Translations under genes and position numbers: made by a program
Part shown: positions 20,951-33,372 of the stretch, piece after piece
How the letters are laid out: every line of letters starts with the position of its first letter
Position numbering within the stretch: the first letter of the stretch is position 1
The notes under the pieces: model-generated
Database searches by the model: none
What the model was told of the DNA's origin: nothing
Seen by the model: the letters and a program-made list of their open reading frames with translations, nothing else
Assembly (NCBI GenBank): GCA_014871385.1
Contig: CM026431.1
Coordinates: 4,256,604 to 4,320,603 of the forward strand
DNA length: 64,000 nucleotides
Direction of reading: 5' to 3'
From: Ceratodon purpureus
Taxonomy: Eukaryota; Streptophyta; Bryopsida; Pseudoditrichales; Ditrichaceae

Positions 20951-23462
20951 ATGGTAGTGATTCGGCAAGGTAGCGACAGGCTTGGTGTTTACTCTCCCGG
21001 GTCACCTGGTTCGCAGTCTGAAGAGGAAAGCCAGGCTCGCTGCCGGCGATCATCGAGTCGAGCAGGGTGTGCAAGCGAGGGGGACTTCATCGAGCGCCTC
21101 TGGGAGACGGAGGGTGTGTGTGCTGCGGAGAGAGCCTTCAACGAGAAGGAACGGAAGCGGAAGCGGGAGGCCGGAGAGAGTGCAGCTCACGGCCTTGATC
21201 AGTTCCACTTGCGCCATGACGGACACTTCGCCGCCGGGCCTGCGCGCCTGAAGCTCAAGGGCCATGACTTGAAGAAAGAGGCGCTCCACCAAGGCGAGCA
21301 GCAAGAAGCGGAACCTCAGCGTGCGTGGTGTGGAGACTCTGTCGCGAAGGAAACTAGTATCGCCGTCACCGATGCCGATGTCGACGGCGATGGCGGCGGT
21401 GATCTACAAGAAGAGTATTGTGGCTTGCAGTGCTTCGAGAGCAAAGAGGGTGCGACAGTGGCGAGATCTCACGCTCCAGGGCAGGGCTCTCCGCCGCAAC
21501 AGACAGAGTGCTTCAATTCTTCGTTCGACCTCTTGAAAATTGAACCCCGTAAGCACTCGCTCATTCCCCTCGTCATTTGTAAGATGTAGCGATGGAGTCG
21601 TCAACATCAGTGCACTTGTTTCCAGGTTCTAGCGAATCTCTATCTGATCGCAAGCATTGAAGCTCTAACAGCTTAGATAGATATCTCTAGGGTGAGCAAA
21701 ACATTGGCAAAATGTCGGCACACAGATCAAAAACGCCACCCCAGGGGCTCGAACCCTGGACCACAAGGTTAAGAGCCTTGCGCTCTACCAACTGAGCTAG
21801 GACGGCCCGTGTTTTCAGGGGGTCGGGACCCCTCTGATGTTGCTCACATGTTAGAAAAGGTGTCCGGAGAAAATATAAATAAGTTTCACAAGAGAAATTG
21901 CAGAAGTTTTGTAGTGCATTGAAGATTGGAAGCTTTTCATTTGTTGGAACTGTTTTTTTCAATGTCCATAATATGCTAAATTGAATCTTCGTCAACCTGA
22001 GTAGGAGGCTTGATTTTCCGACATGCGCCTGAACTTCGAACAAGTTGTCGAAACCAGAGGGAGACATTTTTAGGGAGGAATGAGTCTGTGTTCTCGGAAG
22101 GTGGACTTCTAGCTAAGAAGTAAACTGGAATGGTAGAGGGTGATGCTTTGAAGCTTGAAGGATCTTCTCATGTGTGTTTGGGGATGGTGATCTTATGCAG
22201 GGAAGTTGAGAACTGAATACACTAGCGGAGGATCATGCAAGGATGTGCAACCTGTTGCCGGGAGGATTCCGTCTCCATGCCTCTCAGTGGAGTCGATGCA
22301 CAGTTCATGTGGCCCAGTGTCACCACCCTGCGCACAAAAGCCTCTAGCTTACGACCATGTTGGGAGGATTGTCTATGACAACGATTCTTGCCCAGTTGGG
22401 AGTTCCTATGACTGTACTCCTGCCGACTTTTCACCTCCAGATACACCATGGGGATGCCATGTGAAGAAACCGGAGGAGCCCATTTCCAATCATGTACCAT
22501 CTTGTGTTACTTACGCAGATGCTGATCGCTTGTCTCCTCGGCAGTATGGGCTTTATGAAATGGCTAATGTGGGACAACTTCGAGATTCAAGCGAGAGGGT
22601 CACGAGGCGATTCAGGAATATGGGCATTGGAAATGGGTTTTCAGATTCATCATGTGTTAGGTCGGGAGCAAGGGCTGTCACAGAAGCTCTGATAGACGCT
22701 CACCAGGAGACGCTTCAGAAGGCGCGGAATCCTGGGACGGCAACACGGCTTGATAAAATGAAAGCTAGTATTCTCTGCCATGGCTTTTATCCACGCCTTA
22801 TTGAAGCTTACATGAGCCGACGCATGGTGAGCGCCACCAGCTCGGCCGTTTAGGGTTGTAGTTATTTTAACCTTATTAATTTGTGCTCATTAGGTCTGTG
22901 CTCTGGAAAGTTTTAACTTCTTCTGAGTTGTGTTGGTGAAGGTAGGCGCGTCTCCAACATTAAAGATGCGATTGAGAGCTATACAGGCACAAGTGCAAGA
23001 TTGGAGGCCTTCAGACAATGACAATGAGGCTGTGGTAATCCTTTTGTGACTACATTTCAATCAAGCTTCAGTAGGCCGAGTTTCAGTATGTCCTAGATTT
23101 ACTTCCCTTGGTAAAGCTAAGATGTTTTCTGCTCTTGCAAGGACTGAAAATAGAACAAGTTTCACTCTATGATCACAACATATGAGAAGGATTTGGAGAG
23201 ACCTTTCCAAAAGTCGATGAGTTTCTGTGATGGTCTTGAGAGAGAGTTGGAGTCGATGGAGTTGACCACGACGAGGGCAGCTTCTGTGGCTAACCGCAGT
23301 ATCCCACAAGAGCACACACGGAGCATTTATGGTACTCTGATGAAATTATGTTTACAACTCAATACCAATGATCACTAATACTCAATGATCACTAATACTC
23401 AAATTGAAAACTGCTTGCTCAGTGTTTCTACAGGACATGAAGAGAAAGTTTGTTACCCTTGA
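20951..23462 (+). CDS. KNOX-like protein with MEINOX domain, homeodomain not found
   Basis: KNOX proteins are homeodomain regulators that pair with BELL proteins through the MEINOX region. Five exons, 20951-21548, 22201-22826, 22942-23034, 23154-23331 and 23434-23462, join in phase and give 507 residues. Residues 1-370 are low-complexity, charged and Ser/Pro-rich. KNOX1 lies at about 383-422: MKASILCHGFYPRLIEAYM, then VGASPTLKMRLRAI, matching the family pattern KAKIxxHPxYPxLLxAY..VGAPPEVxxxLxxI with the intron at the usual M/VGA place. KNOX2 lies at 440-474: FHSMITTYEKDLERPFQKSM plus SFCDGLEREL. The frame then reaches a stop nine residues into the last exon. No ELK or WFINQRKR homeodomain motif was found in any frame up to the next gene. 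It could be a KNATM-like MEINOX-only protein or a truncated KNOX gene. Exon 1 is less certain than the KNOX exons; the final exon is the weakest. Confidence 0.68.
21734..21806 (-). tRNA. tRNA-Lys (anticodon CTT)
   Basis: A complete cloverleaf on the minus strand: acceptor GCCGTCC pairs with GGGTGGC, D arm GCTCAGTTGGTAGAGC, anticodon stem CAAGG/CCTTG with loop CTCTTAA (anticodon CTT), T arm CAGGG-TTCGAGC-CCCTG, discriminator G. The A box (TAGCTCAGTTGG) and B box (GGTTCGAGCCC) are intact, so it should be transcribed by Pol III. It sits inside intron 1 of the KNOX-like gene in the opposite orientation. Confidence 0.95.
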
Positions 23463-24601
23463 TAGTTCACATAATGAGAACTGTTCTGTACAGATTGATT
23501 TCTAAATTCTAATTGGTATTTTGTATATTGCTGACTCGACCTAATATTTGGTTTATTGTATGTGGATGGCAGATACCTATTCTTCACGAGGATACCCGTA
23601 TGGAGATAACTAAATTGATTGAGTTGGATTGAGGTGCTTCGGAGTGCTCTAGCTCCATGAAACGAAGGACAACAATGTATTTCAAGCTGCGTTTGATATT
23701 CCACATTGTGTATCAGAACAAAGAGTAATATTACAGTGGCTTTGAAAAATTATACCTTCCACTTGATAAATAAATAACGGGGGCGTTGGGCTTGACCGAT
23801 TGCTCACTGGCAGCGCATCCGGGGCTCCTGCTGCATTGAGTACATTATTGCAACCATCAACGCTAAACTGGAATGTCCGGCAGTGAATTGTAGGAAACCC
23901 ATGGTTGAATGGCGCTAATATCCTCAGAGCTGGAGGGCCAAGTCCCTGTGGCAAAGGTAGGTGGAGCTTCATTCGAGTTTTGCAATGTCGTGCTCAAGCA
24001 CTCTTACTTATGACATGGCCAGCACTCACGGAAAGCACCCGAAGCCTGATGACTGTAACATTCAAAATCAATAATTTTGAGTAAACCAAATGTAGATGGA
24101 AATATGGAAGCATTATTACTTGTAATACGACCTCATATGAGCAACTTGAGGCATGGATACAGCCGGCAGGAGTTCAATACGTGTCATCAAGCATCAAGGA
24201 CTTGTATTTCAATTTTCGCAGTGAACGAATTCAGGTCACAATTCAAATGTGTCAGTGATCTTGACAAATTGAGCATTGCAAGCAATTTCAGAAGAACAGA
24301 TGGCCCAGAAGTTAGGGAACATATTGTACGAAAGTGGTTTATAATTGAACGTGCAGCAATGGCTCAATAACTGACTTTCAATTCTCAACTCCTCCACGAA
24401 AGCTGCTCCTATGTCGACACTGCCATTGTGCACCCAACAATATTGGTTTAACGTCCAGAAAGACAGCTAAAATGATTGCTATTAACTAATATAAATTAGG
24501 GAATGCAATAGCATTGCTCATATCTCAATTTGAACCAACTTCCGTCCGCTTTCTTCACAGCTTGAAATGAAATAGTTCAATAAGCAGCACTTCTTCCGTA
24601 T
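23463..24601. other. Region between KNOX-like and LYR genes
   Basis: These two genes converge here, so the region should contain both 3' UTRs. A 96-codon minus-strand frame (23682-23972) and a 97-codon plus frame (24077-24370) exist, but neither shows a known motif. Confidence 0.4.
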
Positions 24602-25574
24602 TCAGCTGGAGGCTTTGTTGTCTTCGTCTTGTAAAGTCATTCCGCGAGCCGGTTTTGGCAACCCTAGCAGCGATTCGTTTATTAAATCACCCTCAGCTTG
24701 TTCTGAAGCCATGCGACTTGCTTCATAGTACATGTGATTGAACAATGCCCGTGCAGCCCTGCAAGAAATCATGGGATAGGGTTCAACTGACGACAGGAAA
24801 ATGACCAAACCGCCCTGCGCCTGTCCATCATCCGACAGAAAGAATATAACTAGCCGTGCTAAACGAACATGCCCATACTCATGCAACAGCTAGAACGATG
24901 ACAAGATTAAGATGGAAGCTAACACCTAATGTAGATTCACAATGGGGAAACTTACGCTTGTTTCTGCTCTTCAATTTTTTGAGGGTTAGTCTCATACATA
25001 TTCCTCCTGAATTGTTCCCGCACGAGCGATTTCAGTACCTCTTTATTTCCATTCTGCCCATCCGCAATACTAGAGTGAGCACAAAGAAGAACACTCGACC
25101 AGAATCAATTCAGCAAATCTTCAAACTATCACTAGGGAAGATAAAACCACAGAAAGAATGAGACCCAAAAACAAAAAACACCAAAAAATACCACGCTACA
25201 AGAATTTTCACAACTAACAACAAGCAAGGGATCCCAAACCCTAAACCTTAAACCCTAAACCCAAACCTTAGAACCCTGCACTTGAAAACCTTGAAACAAG
25301 AACACAACACCGCACCCACGAACATAACAAATCACCTGATTTCCTACGTAATCCGCCCGTCGCATACATTCCCGAAACAACTGCAACACATCACAGCAAC
25401 TCCACCTATGTTAGCCACAAAATCGTAACCCAACAACAGCAACATTTCTCTTTCATCACTAACCCTAAATTATACACTGCAACTTGAGCGATCAAAGATG
25501 AAAGCAAGGAAAGAAACAACGTTACGTACGCATCGGGCGCTCTCTGCAATGTGGGCAGGGATGCCGTGTTGCAT
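24602..25574 (-). CDS. Small LYR-motif protein (LYRM/Complex1_LYR-like)
   Basis: LYR proteins are small helical mitochondrial factors that bind acyl carrier protein and help assemble respiratory complexes or Fe-S clusters. Four minus-strand exons, 25530-25574, 25336-25380, 24956-25053 and 24602-24758, keep phase and give 114 residues. The product begins MQHGIPAHIAESARC, then LFRECMRRADYVGNQ, which occupies the LYR position (L-F-R followed by basic residues), then VLKSLVREQFRRNMYETNP with the typical basic helix, then a helix rich in Glu/Lys/Ala, and ends in an acidic tail GMTLQDEDNKASS. Length and all-helical character suit the family. LYR is LFR here, which family members tolerate. The particular partner complex cannot be told. 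The exon 1 donor has two overlapping GT options (25529 or 25525); only the first keeps the frame. Confidence 0.66.
25236..25271. repeat. Short telomere-like (CCCTAAA) motifs in LYR intron 2
   Basis: Several copies of AAACCCTAAA and close variants lie together in the second intron of the LYR gene, near its 5' end. Such telo-boxes are common near the starts of plant housekeeping and ribosomal genes; a true telomere remnant would be longer. Confidence 0.6.
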
Positions 25575-27065
25575 GATGGATGCCTGAACTCAGGCAATCA
25601 AAGCAAGCAAGCAAACAAAGCTAGGTGAGTGAGTGTCAGTTATAAGATGATTGGTGCAATGCAATGCAATGCAAGGATGATTTGATTGATGCCTGTAGAG
25701 GAGAATCAAAACAGCGATCAAATGGACACTGAATTCCCTCAAGCTCATCAGAGCGCAATTAATGGCCCTTAGCTTGCACTAAGGGCTGCAGTTTTACAGT
25801 CTCTGCAGCCTTGGGGAGGCGCATCTCCAACGGGACGCTGAACCCCGGCCTGAACGGCAGAAGAGCGGTGAGGATATCTTGGCATGGTGACTTGACCCTG
25901 ACCTCTTTTATGTGAATGCAATTGCACTGGTGTGTATCTTAATGCCACTCTATATTTATGTTTATGTTTTATGTTTATGTTTGACGTTTAACTTATTATG
26001 CTTTATTTGAAGAAAAAAATTAAACTAAGTTTAGATTAAATGATATTATACCTATAATCAATAAATTTTTAACTTTGGTTAGAATTTATTAATTTGTGAA
26101 ATATTGAATATATTAATGTCATCAAAATGTTTTGAGTTTTAAACATTATATGCTTAGTTTATGAATTGTAAATTATTTCTTAACTACTGAATAAGTGATA
26201 TTTGAATCCCATTAACGGAAGCCATTCTACTCCTAGGCCCTTGCCTACTTCCGGGGACTACCAAATCTAAGAAAATCATGAGAAACTAATTGATGATGCA
26301 AAAAAGAACGTACCTCTACTAAATATAAAAATAAATGCTCTAGACATTCTAAAATATCATAACTTATTCATATGATGACTAAAAAACATATTATTAAGGG
26401 CATTAAAATTGTCATTAATTTGCTAATGAGATCTAATTAAAAAAAAGTTTTGTTTGTCAAGAAAAACAGGCATAGACTGGATTACCTTAGTAACTCATGA
26501 CTCAGCAAATATTTTTAAAATAATTTAAGAAATGACCCATTGAGGCGCAGTTGATGACATGAGATTGTGCCAAGGAGCTGTAACTGACACTCTGCTCCTT
26601 TGCAACGGTCTTAGTACACTTGCACTTCATCTGCCCCGACTTCTTGGTGCCCTCCCATGATCATATTTCCTTTCAAATTCTCCATAATTTTCTTGCCACT
26701 ATAATGACCTCTGTTGGAGCCCATGCATGGGATAACATTGTGGTGCCCTGGAGTAACTTATTTCAGGGATACCCCAAACAGGCTCTGCCATGCACGTATA
26801 ATCGGTGTTGATTACAACATTCGCATCACAGTCCAGAGTTGAGTCTGCATTAATATTGTGTATGGCTGCATGAGGATGCATGTGCCGATCGAGTTAAATC
26901 AATCACTGTTGTTCGTTTTCAATGCACGGAGTGCGTCTTTAATGTGTCGAGAAGCCACTCCTGTCTCCGTTACTTTGTGAAAACTTCTCTTTCAGATAGC
27001 ATATATTGTGTGTGCTTCCAGCGTTTTAAGATTATAAGACATTTCCCTGTTACAAGTCTAGCAAG
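25575..27065. other. Shared upstream region of LYR and SWEET genes
   Basis: The two flanking genes are divergent. The stretch holds short simple repeats (GCAAT units at 25650-25673, TTTATG units at 25958-25992) and an AT-rich centre. A GCATATATTG stretch near 26999-27008, about 60 bp before the SWEET ATG, could be TATA-like. No gene was seen. Confidence 0.4.
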
Positions 27066-29687
27066 ATGGTGAGCTCTGGTAGGACGGACGACGTATTGAC
27101 TGTGCTAGGAATATTAGGTATGTGCTCGATTCCCAACCTTGATATTTAGGACTTTTCTTATCTCAATTGAATTAGTATTAGAAGAGAAAATGGGCTCGTT
27201 TTCTACAGTGCAGATTGCAAGACTGCAACTTCACCTTGTTTGCCGCGAACTGTCCAACTTTTCTGGAACGGAGTTGAAGGACAACGACAATGTTTATGAG
27301 GAGGGAGGTGGATCGTTTGTGTGAAACAAAGTGTTGCCCCCTCTGGATTTATTTTTGTTGCAGTAGGCCACATTTTTCGCTCTTCAGAAATGGAGTTTGT
27401 TATGAGGAGATGTAAATTGATGAGGTTACAATGTAGCAAATTCAGGGATTTGAGGAAGCATGTTGTCCATTCACACGAGTAGAGGACATTTCCAACTATT
27501 TATTTGACATGAAAATAGCAGACCACTCCAAGTTATACATGAACTTAGATGCTCCCATCGTGAGAAGATAAATTTCAATCTTGAGATTGTCTTCTGTGGC
27601 AGACAAGGAGATCAACCAAAACACTCACCGGTTAATCTCTTGGTCCTGCTCAACATACGTTTGTGCGCCAACAGCACACATTATTCGCAAACCGATCATA
27701 GATTTGAGCAAGCCTAAATTTTCAATTAGATTCTTCAATCTTATCGAAGCCCTGTTAGGGAAATGGATATGAATAATGAGTAATTCTACTGCCCATCCTC
27801 CGTCAAGTCAATGATAATGATATCACGCTCACCAGCTACTAACCAGAATTTCTGCGTTTGGGTCTTGACAGGAAACATCACAGCGATGGGACTGTTTCTC
27901 GCTCCGATGTGAGTTTGCAGTCAAAACTATACTTTCCCAATTCAAACCGCAGGCTTTTTGAATATCCTCTTCACATATGATCATTGATAAATTATTTTAT
28001 GAGAAGTCTTTCACCAAATTAATCCACGCGAGGATCATATTACATAATTTTTTCTTCACCTGCATGACTTGCAAATATGAAGTACTAGCATTGAACAGAG
28101 ATCTAAAATGAAAAACAAATGATGCACAGGCCCACATTCTACAAGATCTGCAAGGCAAAGAGCACAGGGCAATACTCGGCTTTACCATACATTGCAACAC
28201 TTCTAAACTGCATGTTGTGGACGTTCTATGGATCCCACGCTGTAGCAGGACTCATTTTCGTGCTCTCCATTAACGTTGCCGGCTTGATCATAGAGGGGTG
28301 TTACCTCACAATTCACCTTCTTTTTGGCACCCACAGTACCAGGGTATGTGAAGTCTTTCCATAATGCACTCAGATTGAAAATCCAGCCAGTCTCAATGGT
28401 CTTGAGAACACATATTAACTATGATCCTGTGAGTCTGCCGAGGCTCAATTCTAAGTTTACACAGGTTTGTTATCTCTGGAAGCTGATGGATAATTTAATT
28501 TTTAGTGCAATTCCTGGAAATGAAATGCAGAAAAAAACATCGATCCTGCTGGCTGTGATTAGTATTCTGTATGGGGCAATCGTCTCTGTGGTGTTGGTGG
28601 AATTTCCCAAGAAGGGAGATCGAACTGAGATTGTGGGTTCAGCCTGTGTCATCTTTGGAGTGCTTATGTATGCAGCTCCTCTTTCGGTCATGGTGAACAA
28701 ACTACCTTATCCTCTAATTCAACATTGCTGGATAAAGTACCGGTACTGGTACCTAATTTATAAATGTCTTGTACGTCTTGCATAATATCAACTAGCTCTT
28801 TGTGCATAGAAAGATCTTGAATATGTAGCGGTCTCTTTATGCATCAGACTTTACCGAGTCCCCTCTTAAGTGAACAACCAATCATGGCTTCCAATCTGCG
28901 ATTACAATTTTAAAATGCCGAGATTATTATGTTCGTTTTCCACAAGTGGTAGTGAACTTAGCCAACAGATTTACTTGGGACAGTCCATTGTGACACACGT
29001 AGAACAAAATACTATGTCACATGATGAGTTTGATATCATCGCTGATCATTGTCTCTTTAATCGGGACATGTTTTCCGACTGTGGATTGGCATAAGCAGAA
29101 GGAAGTAATCAGGTCACAATCGGTGGCAAGCATGCCGTTCCTGTTATCCTTCGCCTGTTTTTGCAACGGCTTCATCTGGACAGCTTTCGGAACCATAAAG
29201 AAGGATATCTTCATCTATGTAAGGAACATTAGTTGTCGAAGTTATGTTCCTGCATGCAGTAACATCTATTCCTGGATTTTGTCTGCCCCATTTCAATATT
29301 ATTCTGTGACTAAGAGCTTGTTCAGATCATAATTTTCAAATGCTTCTCCAACGTCATTTAGCTGATAATCAATGATCATGGTGAAACTTTCCCACTGCAC
29401 AGATCCCAAACGGCTTGGGCACCATTCTCTCAGTCATGCAGCTGGTGCTGTACTGTGTGTACTACAAGAAGGGCGTGCGCAAGAGTCAGAGCAGCACCAC
29501 AAGCGCTCTAAACTTATCCCAGCATGCAGTGGACGTCGACAAGCTTGCAAAGCAACCCAGCGGCAGAGTTCAGATGGACCAGCTCTCCGCCGACTCCAAC
29601 CTGAACCAGTACGATTTATCGAAGAAGCCCGATCTTAACCAGAACGACACCGCTCTCGTGGCTTTGAGCCGCGATGCCCGAGCGTAA
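27066..29687 (+). CDS. SWEET: SWEET-family sugar transporter
   Basis: SWEETs are seven-helix uniporters for sugars built from two MtN3/saliva triple-helix repeats, in the plasma or vacuolar membrane. Six exons, 27066-27117, 27872-27908, 28130-28343, 28531-28692, 29099-29218 and 29403-29687, sum to 870 nt, 289 residues. The 37-nt exon 2 and the exon count match the plant SWEET pattern. Repeat 1 is about 10-98 (NITAMGLFLAPMPTF, PYIATLLNCMLW, LSINVAGLIIEGCYL); repeat 2 is about 104-220 (YAAPLSVM, SVASMPFLLSFACFCNGFIW, IPNGLGTILSVMQLVLY). The conserved proline tetrad (about P29, P49, P151, P168), the pocket tryptophans (W60, W182) and asparagines (N78, N198) are all present, so a working transporter is expected. 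The last 70 residues form a polar cytosolic tail rich in Ser, Asn and Asp. Clade and sugar preference cannot be decided here. Confidence 0.94.
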
Positions 29688-31471
29688 CGCCATCTTCTCC
29701 CTCAAATGAAGCATATCTTTCTACACTCCTGACTCCAACTTCCTGAAATCTGCCAACAATCGGCCATGAAACACTCTCACCGTAGTCAAGTCTAGTCACC
29801 GTAGATATCTACACATGAAAAGGATTTACTTTGCCACTGTAAATTGAATTTTGAATGTTACCATAGAAGTAGCTACAAACTGCTGATGTTACATTGCTGG
29901 TGTTACAGAGGCGAAATTTTGCATCTCTTATTTCAAAAACGGCATATTTTACTTTACAAGTCACAGATTACATATAAGGATTTTAAATTAAATTGGGGTA
30001 TGGGTTTTTAAAGTGGCGATAAGATTGTGTCATTTGTAACCCTAATTGTGTGAGTGCTCTCCATCTCTCTCGAATCTTTTTTATAATCACATGAATAGTC
30101 AAGCTTCTTTTTACCTCCGGTTAGAGTAACCCAAAGTGCCATTACATATGAAGAAATTCACCATTGTACGATTGTACAATCAAATACAACATGCTTACAA
30201 ATTTTACAAAGCATTTTTCACTACAAAGTTCAATCATCTTTAGCATACTCAAAGTAGCATACTCAAAAATGAACTGATTTTGAAACCACAAATTGCATTG
30301 GAATTGCAATGAAGCATACCTCAACTTTATTATAAGTGAGAAAAGAATAAATACAAATTATACAACAATTTAGATTTATTTTATACACTATCTATCATTT
30401 TATAGTGAAGTGAACATTTGGAAGATAGTCAAAGATTTTTTGCATTTTAGGTACAAAATAAGTAAGAAATCATACAAATAGTTTAAGCGGTGTGGGATTA
30501 AGTATCTCTACAGCAATTGTAAAGGTTCATTTTTGAAATATACCATTAAATTCAAGTTGTAACTTTTACAAATGGTGGAGCACTAAATGGTAGATAGCAT
30601 ATAGAAAATTGTATGATTTTCAATTACATATGTGTATATGCAATGATGATAATGTAGACTTTAGTGTGATTCCAATGCAATTTACAATTTGAAATTCTAT
30701 TCTTTTTTTTAACACACAAGGAAAGTTCCCACAAATCTTAACTGGATCTAGAATTTGTAACCATCTTATATCCGACTGTACAATGACCCAAAATTTATAA
30801 AGTTTTGAAATGGAATGCTCAAGTGGAATGAGTGATAAAAGAATTTTTGCTTCTTATGGATCAATGATTCTAGGTCATAAGACTTGTATTAGTTATTCTT
30901 TTTATGCACTTAATGTTCTATAATAAAAATGGGAGAAGTGTTATAATTATAAAATACCATAACAAAATAGTTATGTAAGCTACAAGAACTTTGCCGAAGT
31001 ACTTAGCTCAATCAAATGACTATGACATGTTCTATTGTCAAGGCTTGAACGAAAGAAGTATATTCACCTGTGGTAATCTTGACTATTAGTATTCTTGAAA
31101 AAGAGTGGTTGCAAATAATACTATAAATCATATCATCATTTGACTTTAATATACCATTTATTAATTTATTTACTAATGTTTTAAAGAGGGTCTCATTTGA
31201 AGTTGCTTTAATGATTCATTTAAAAATAAAAAAAGACTTATAAGAATTTGTCAATCATGTCATTGCCTCTATGCCACTGTGTTACACTTAGTGATTCTAG
31301 TGACAAAGATTCTAAATCCACTAAATGGTAAGTGCACACAAGGACACCATTGTTAAATCCACCAAACCGAGTTACATGTATCAAAACAAAATAATAATCT
31401 GAGCTTCAAAAACTTTGTTTTACCATGGTTTATAACATGTTCTTTTGTCATATCCAAATGAAGAAATAATA
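29688..31471. other. AT-rich intergenic DNA downstream of SWEET
   Basis: Apart from the SWEET 3' UTR, the stretch is AT-rich without recognisable genes. One short copy of the AT-rich repeat described at 33953 lies at about 31191-31262. Confidence 0.45.
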
Positions 31472-31728
31472 CTCCCTCCGTCTCACTGAAAGAGCATGGT
31501 TTGCTAATAATAACAGATTTAAGGGCAGTTCTAAATTTAAAAACAAGTTGGACAAATTTAGAAATATGTTGTTAATTTAGAATTAAGTAGCCAATTTAGA
31601 AAGAAGTTGCCAAAATTAGAAATAAGTTGGTCAAATTTAGAAATCATTTGGCCAAATTTAGAAACCACTCTCTTTTTTTGAGACAGATTATTTTACCAAA
31701 CCATGTTCTTTTAGTGAGACGGAGAGAG
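31472..31728. mobile_element. Stowaway-like (Tc1/mariner) MITE, 257 bp
   Basis: The terminal inverted repeats begin CTCCCTCCGTCTCACT, the plant Stowaway terminus, and pair with the other end (read in reverse CTCTCTCCGTCTCACT) over more than 30 bp with few mismatches. A TA target duplication flanks both ends (31470-31471 and 31729-31730). There is no coding capacity. The interior is made of about six imperfect 22-24-bp units around AAATTTAGAAA-AAGTTG. Confidence 0.92.
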
Positions 31729-32405
31729 TATTTGGGTAGGGTGTTCTTGACCATCAAAAGTCAATTCAAATCTATAGATGAAAATAATAGTATCCTATGT
31801 CATATCATCATATAACATGAATATATATTTATATGAAACTTTAAAAAAATTAATAAAAAAATTGAACCTTAAATATCATTATTTTAATATTTTAATTTAA
31901 AATATTAAAATTTTACTTTATATATTTATATGTTTAATCATTCATTAAATAATAGTCTCCTAATTAATCAAATATTAATTTAAATTGAAATTTATTTTAG
32001 ATCCAAATTTTTGCTTTAAAAAAGAAAGGTTTGATTTGTAAAATGAATTCATTCATTATCATAATTTAATGCTTTGTGAAAAAAAATTGCATAAATTTAA
32101 CGTTTGTAAGCATTATAGCAAAAGAAAAATAATATTCTTCATTCTCTTTAATTAATAATTTCAAATAATGTATATTTAAATGTATAGAATAAATTATTAA
32201 AGAATTTATGACATTTAATATTTAAATCATTATTTTGGATCTTGTAAAGTACTTGGGACATATTTTAGTTTTTGATACAAAAATCTTATTTTAGAATGTT
32301 TACAACATTTCAATTTGCTTATTAATATTTCTTTGTATACTTCAAAAAAAATCAAAGTTACATCTTATTAATTGAGCTCATTGATCACTGATCAATGTCA
32401 ATTTT
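31729..32405. other. AT-rich gene-free DNA
   Basis: Very AT-rich with long A and T runs. No repeat boundaries or coding signal were seen. Confidence 0.4.
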
Positions 32406-33269
32406 TTGTTAGAGGCTGGGATTGGCTTGAGATACTATGCATGGTGTGGAACTAGGTGGTACGTTGAAGAACTCATTTGGTATGAGTCTACTCTGGGTAT
32501 ACAGGAACTAGATGGCAAGGAATCTTGGAACCTCTCGATTCCTTCACCAAAACATGATGACAATCCTAACCTTTCACACATGTATGGATTTCCGATCCTA
32601 TAACATTTTTAAGTATCCTATACTTCGTAATAGTTGGTGATGACTTAGTTTGATGCACTAATGCAATAGTCATATTGTAGGACTAAGTTGTAAAGCCACA
32701 TGGAGTTCCATGTTGCAACAAAACCGAGTGATATCTAGGTAGAATCCATAAGTAATTATATGAAATGGTATATTTTGATCCTAAATCATTTCTAGGGATA
32801 TATGCCTGAGACACATCCTTGCATTGCGTCATGGCTCGACCTCAATAATGAAGAATGTATCTTTACGGCTGAGCAAGCGATTAATTGGAGTAACGAGCAC
32901 TTACTGGCTTGCCACTAGTACGTAGAAATTGATCCAATGGATACTCCTCTACATGAGGTTGAGAATAGGCGGTCGGTGGAGCCATCCTTTCAGCGCCCAT
33001 CTGGTCATGCTCAAGAAATTGTGGAGCGTTCAACTCATCTTGATGTTGCGTTCAGAAAGGCAGCAAAGCCGAAGTGCAGACGGGGCCCTTCAAATGTTGT
33101 TGCCTCTTCAAGAGATCTCCCCGCTAATGTCAGCAAACGAGCAGCCCTGGGAGAAGATGAACAGACAACCTCGTCAAAGAGAGGCAAGCGCGATGAGGGA
33201 TTTGGTGATAGAACTATCCATATCGACAGAGCTCACTCCGAAGCAAGTTCTTCCAATTTATTCCTTTGA
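32406..33269 (+). pseudogene. Decayed, unrecognised coding remnant
   Basis: Two segments of more balanced base composition lie in an AT desert and share one reading frame. Segment one (about 32409-32603) reads LRYYAWCGTRWYVEELIWYE and on to LSHMYGFPIL. Segment two (about 32797-33269) reads YMPETHPCIASWLDLNNEEC, then a TAG at 32918-32920, then a charged Arg/Lys/Ser/Glu-rich tail ending at 33267-33269. The in-frame stop and missing start suggest a dead gene or transposon-derived fragment. I do not recognise the family. The last 77 bp of segment one are repeated at 33373. Confidence 0.35.
32527..32603 (+). repeat. Dispersed direct repeat, copy 1 (about 77 bp)
   Basis: GGAACCTCTCGATTCC to CCGATCCTATAAC; a diverged copy in the same orientation lies at 33373-33450 (shared CACCAAAACATGATGA, CCTTTCACACATG and CGATCCTATAAC). 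Confidence 0.75.
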
Positions 33270-33372
33270 CATGTCACTAGAAGTATAGGATGTACCAACG
33301 TTTGAAGAATTTGCAGCCACGGTACACTTCTAATAGTACTGAAGGTGATAAAACCATATATCTTCTCAATGC

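Noticed and set aside
24077-24370. A plus-strand frame with KWFIIER, faintly like the homeodomain WFINQR motif, downstream of the KNOX-like exons
   Set aside because: No other homeodomain or ELK residues surround it, the phase does not join the KNOX exons, and the match is a few residues only.
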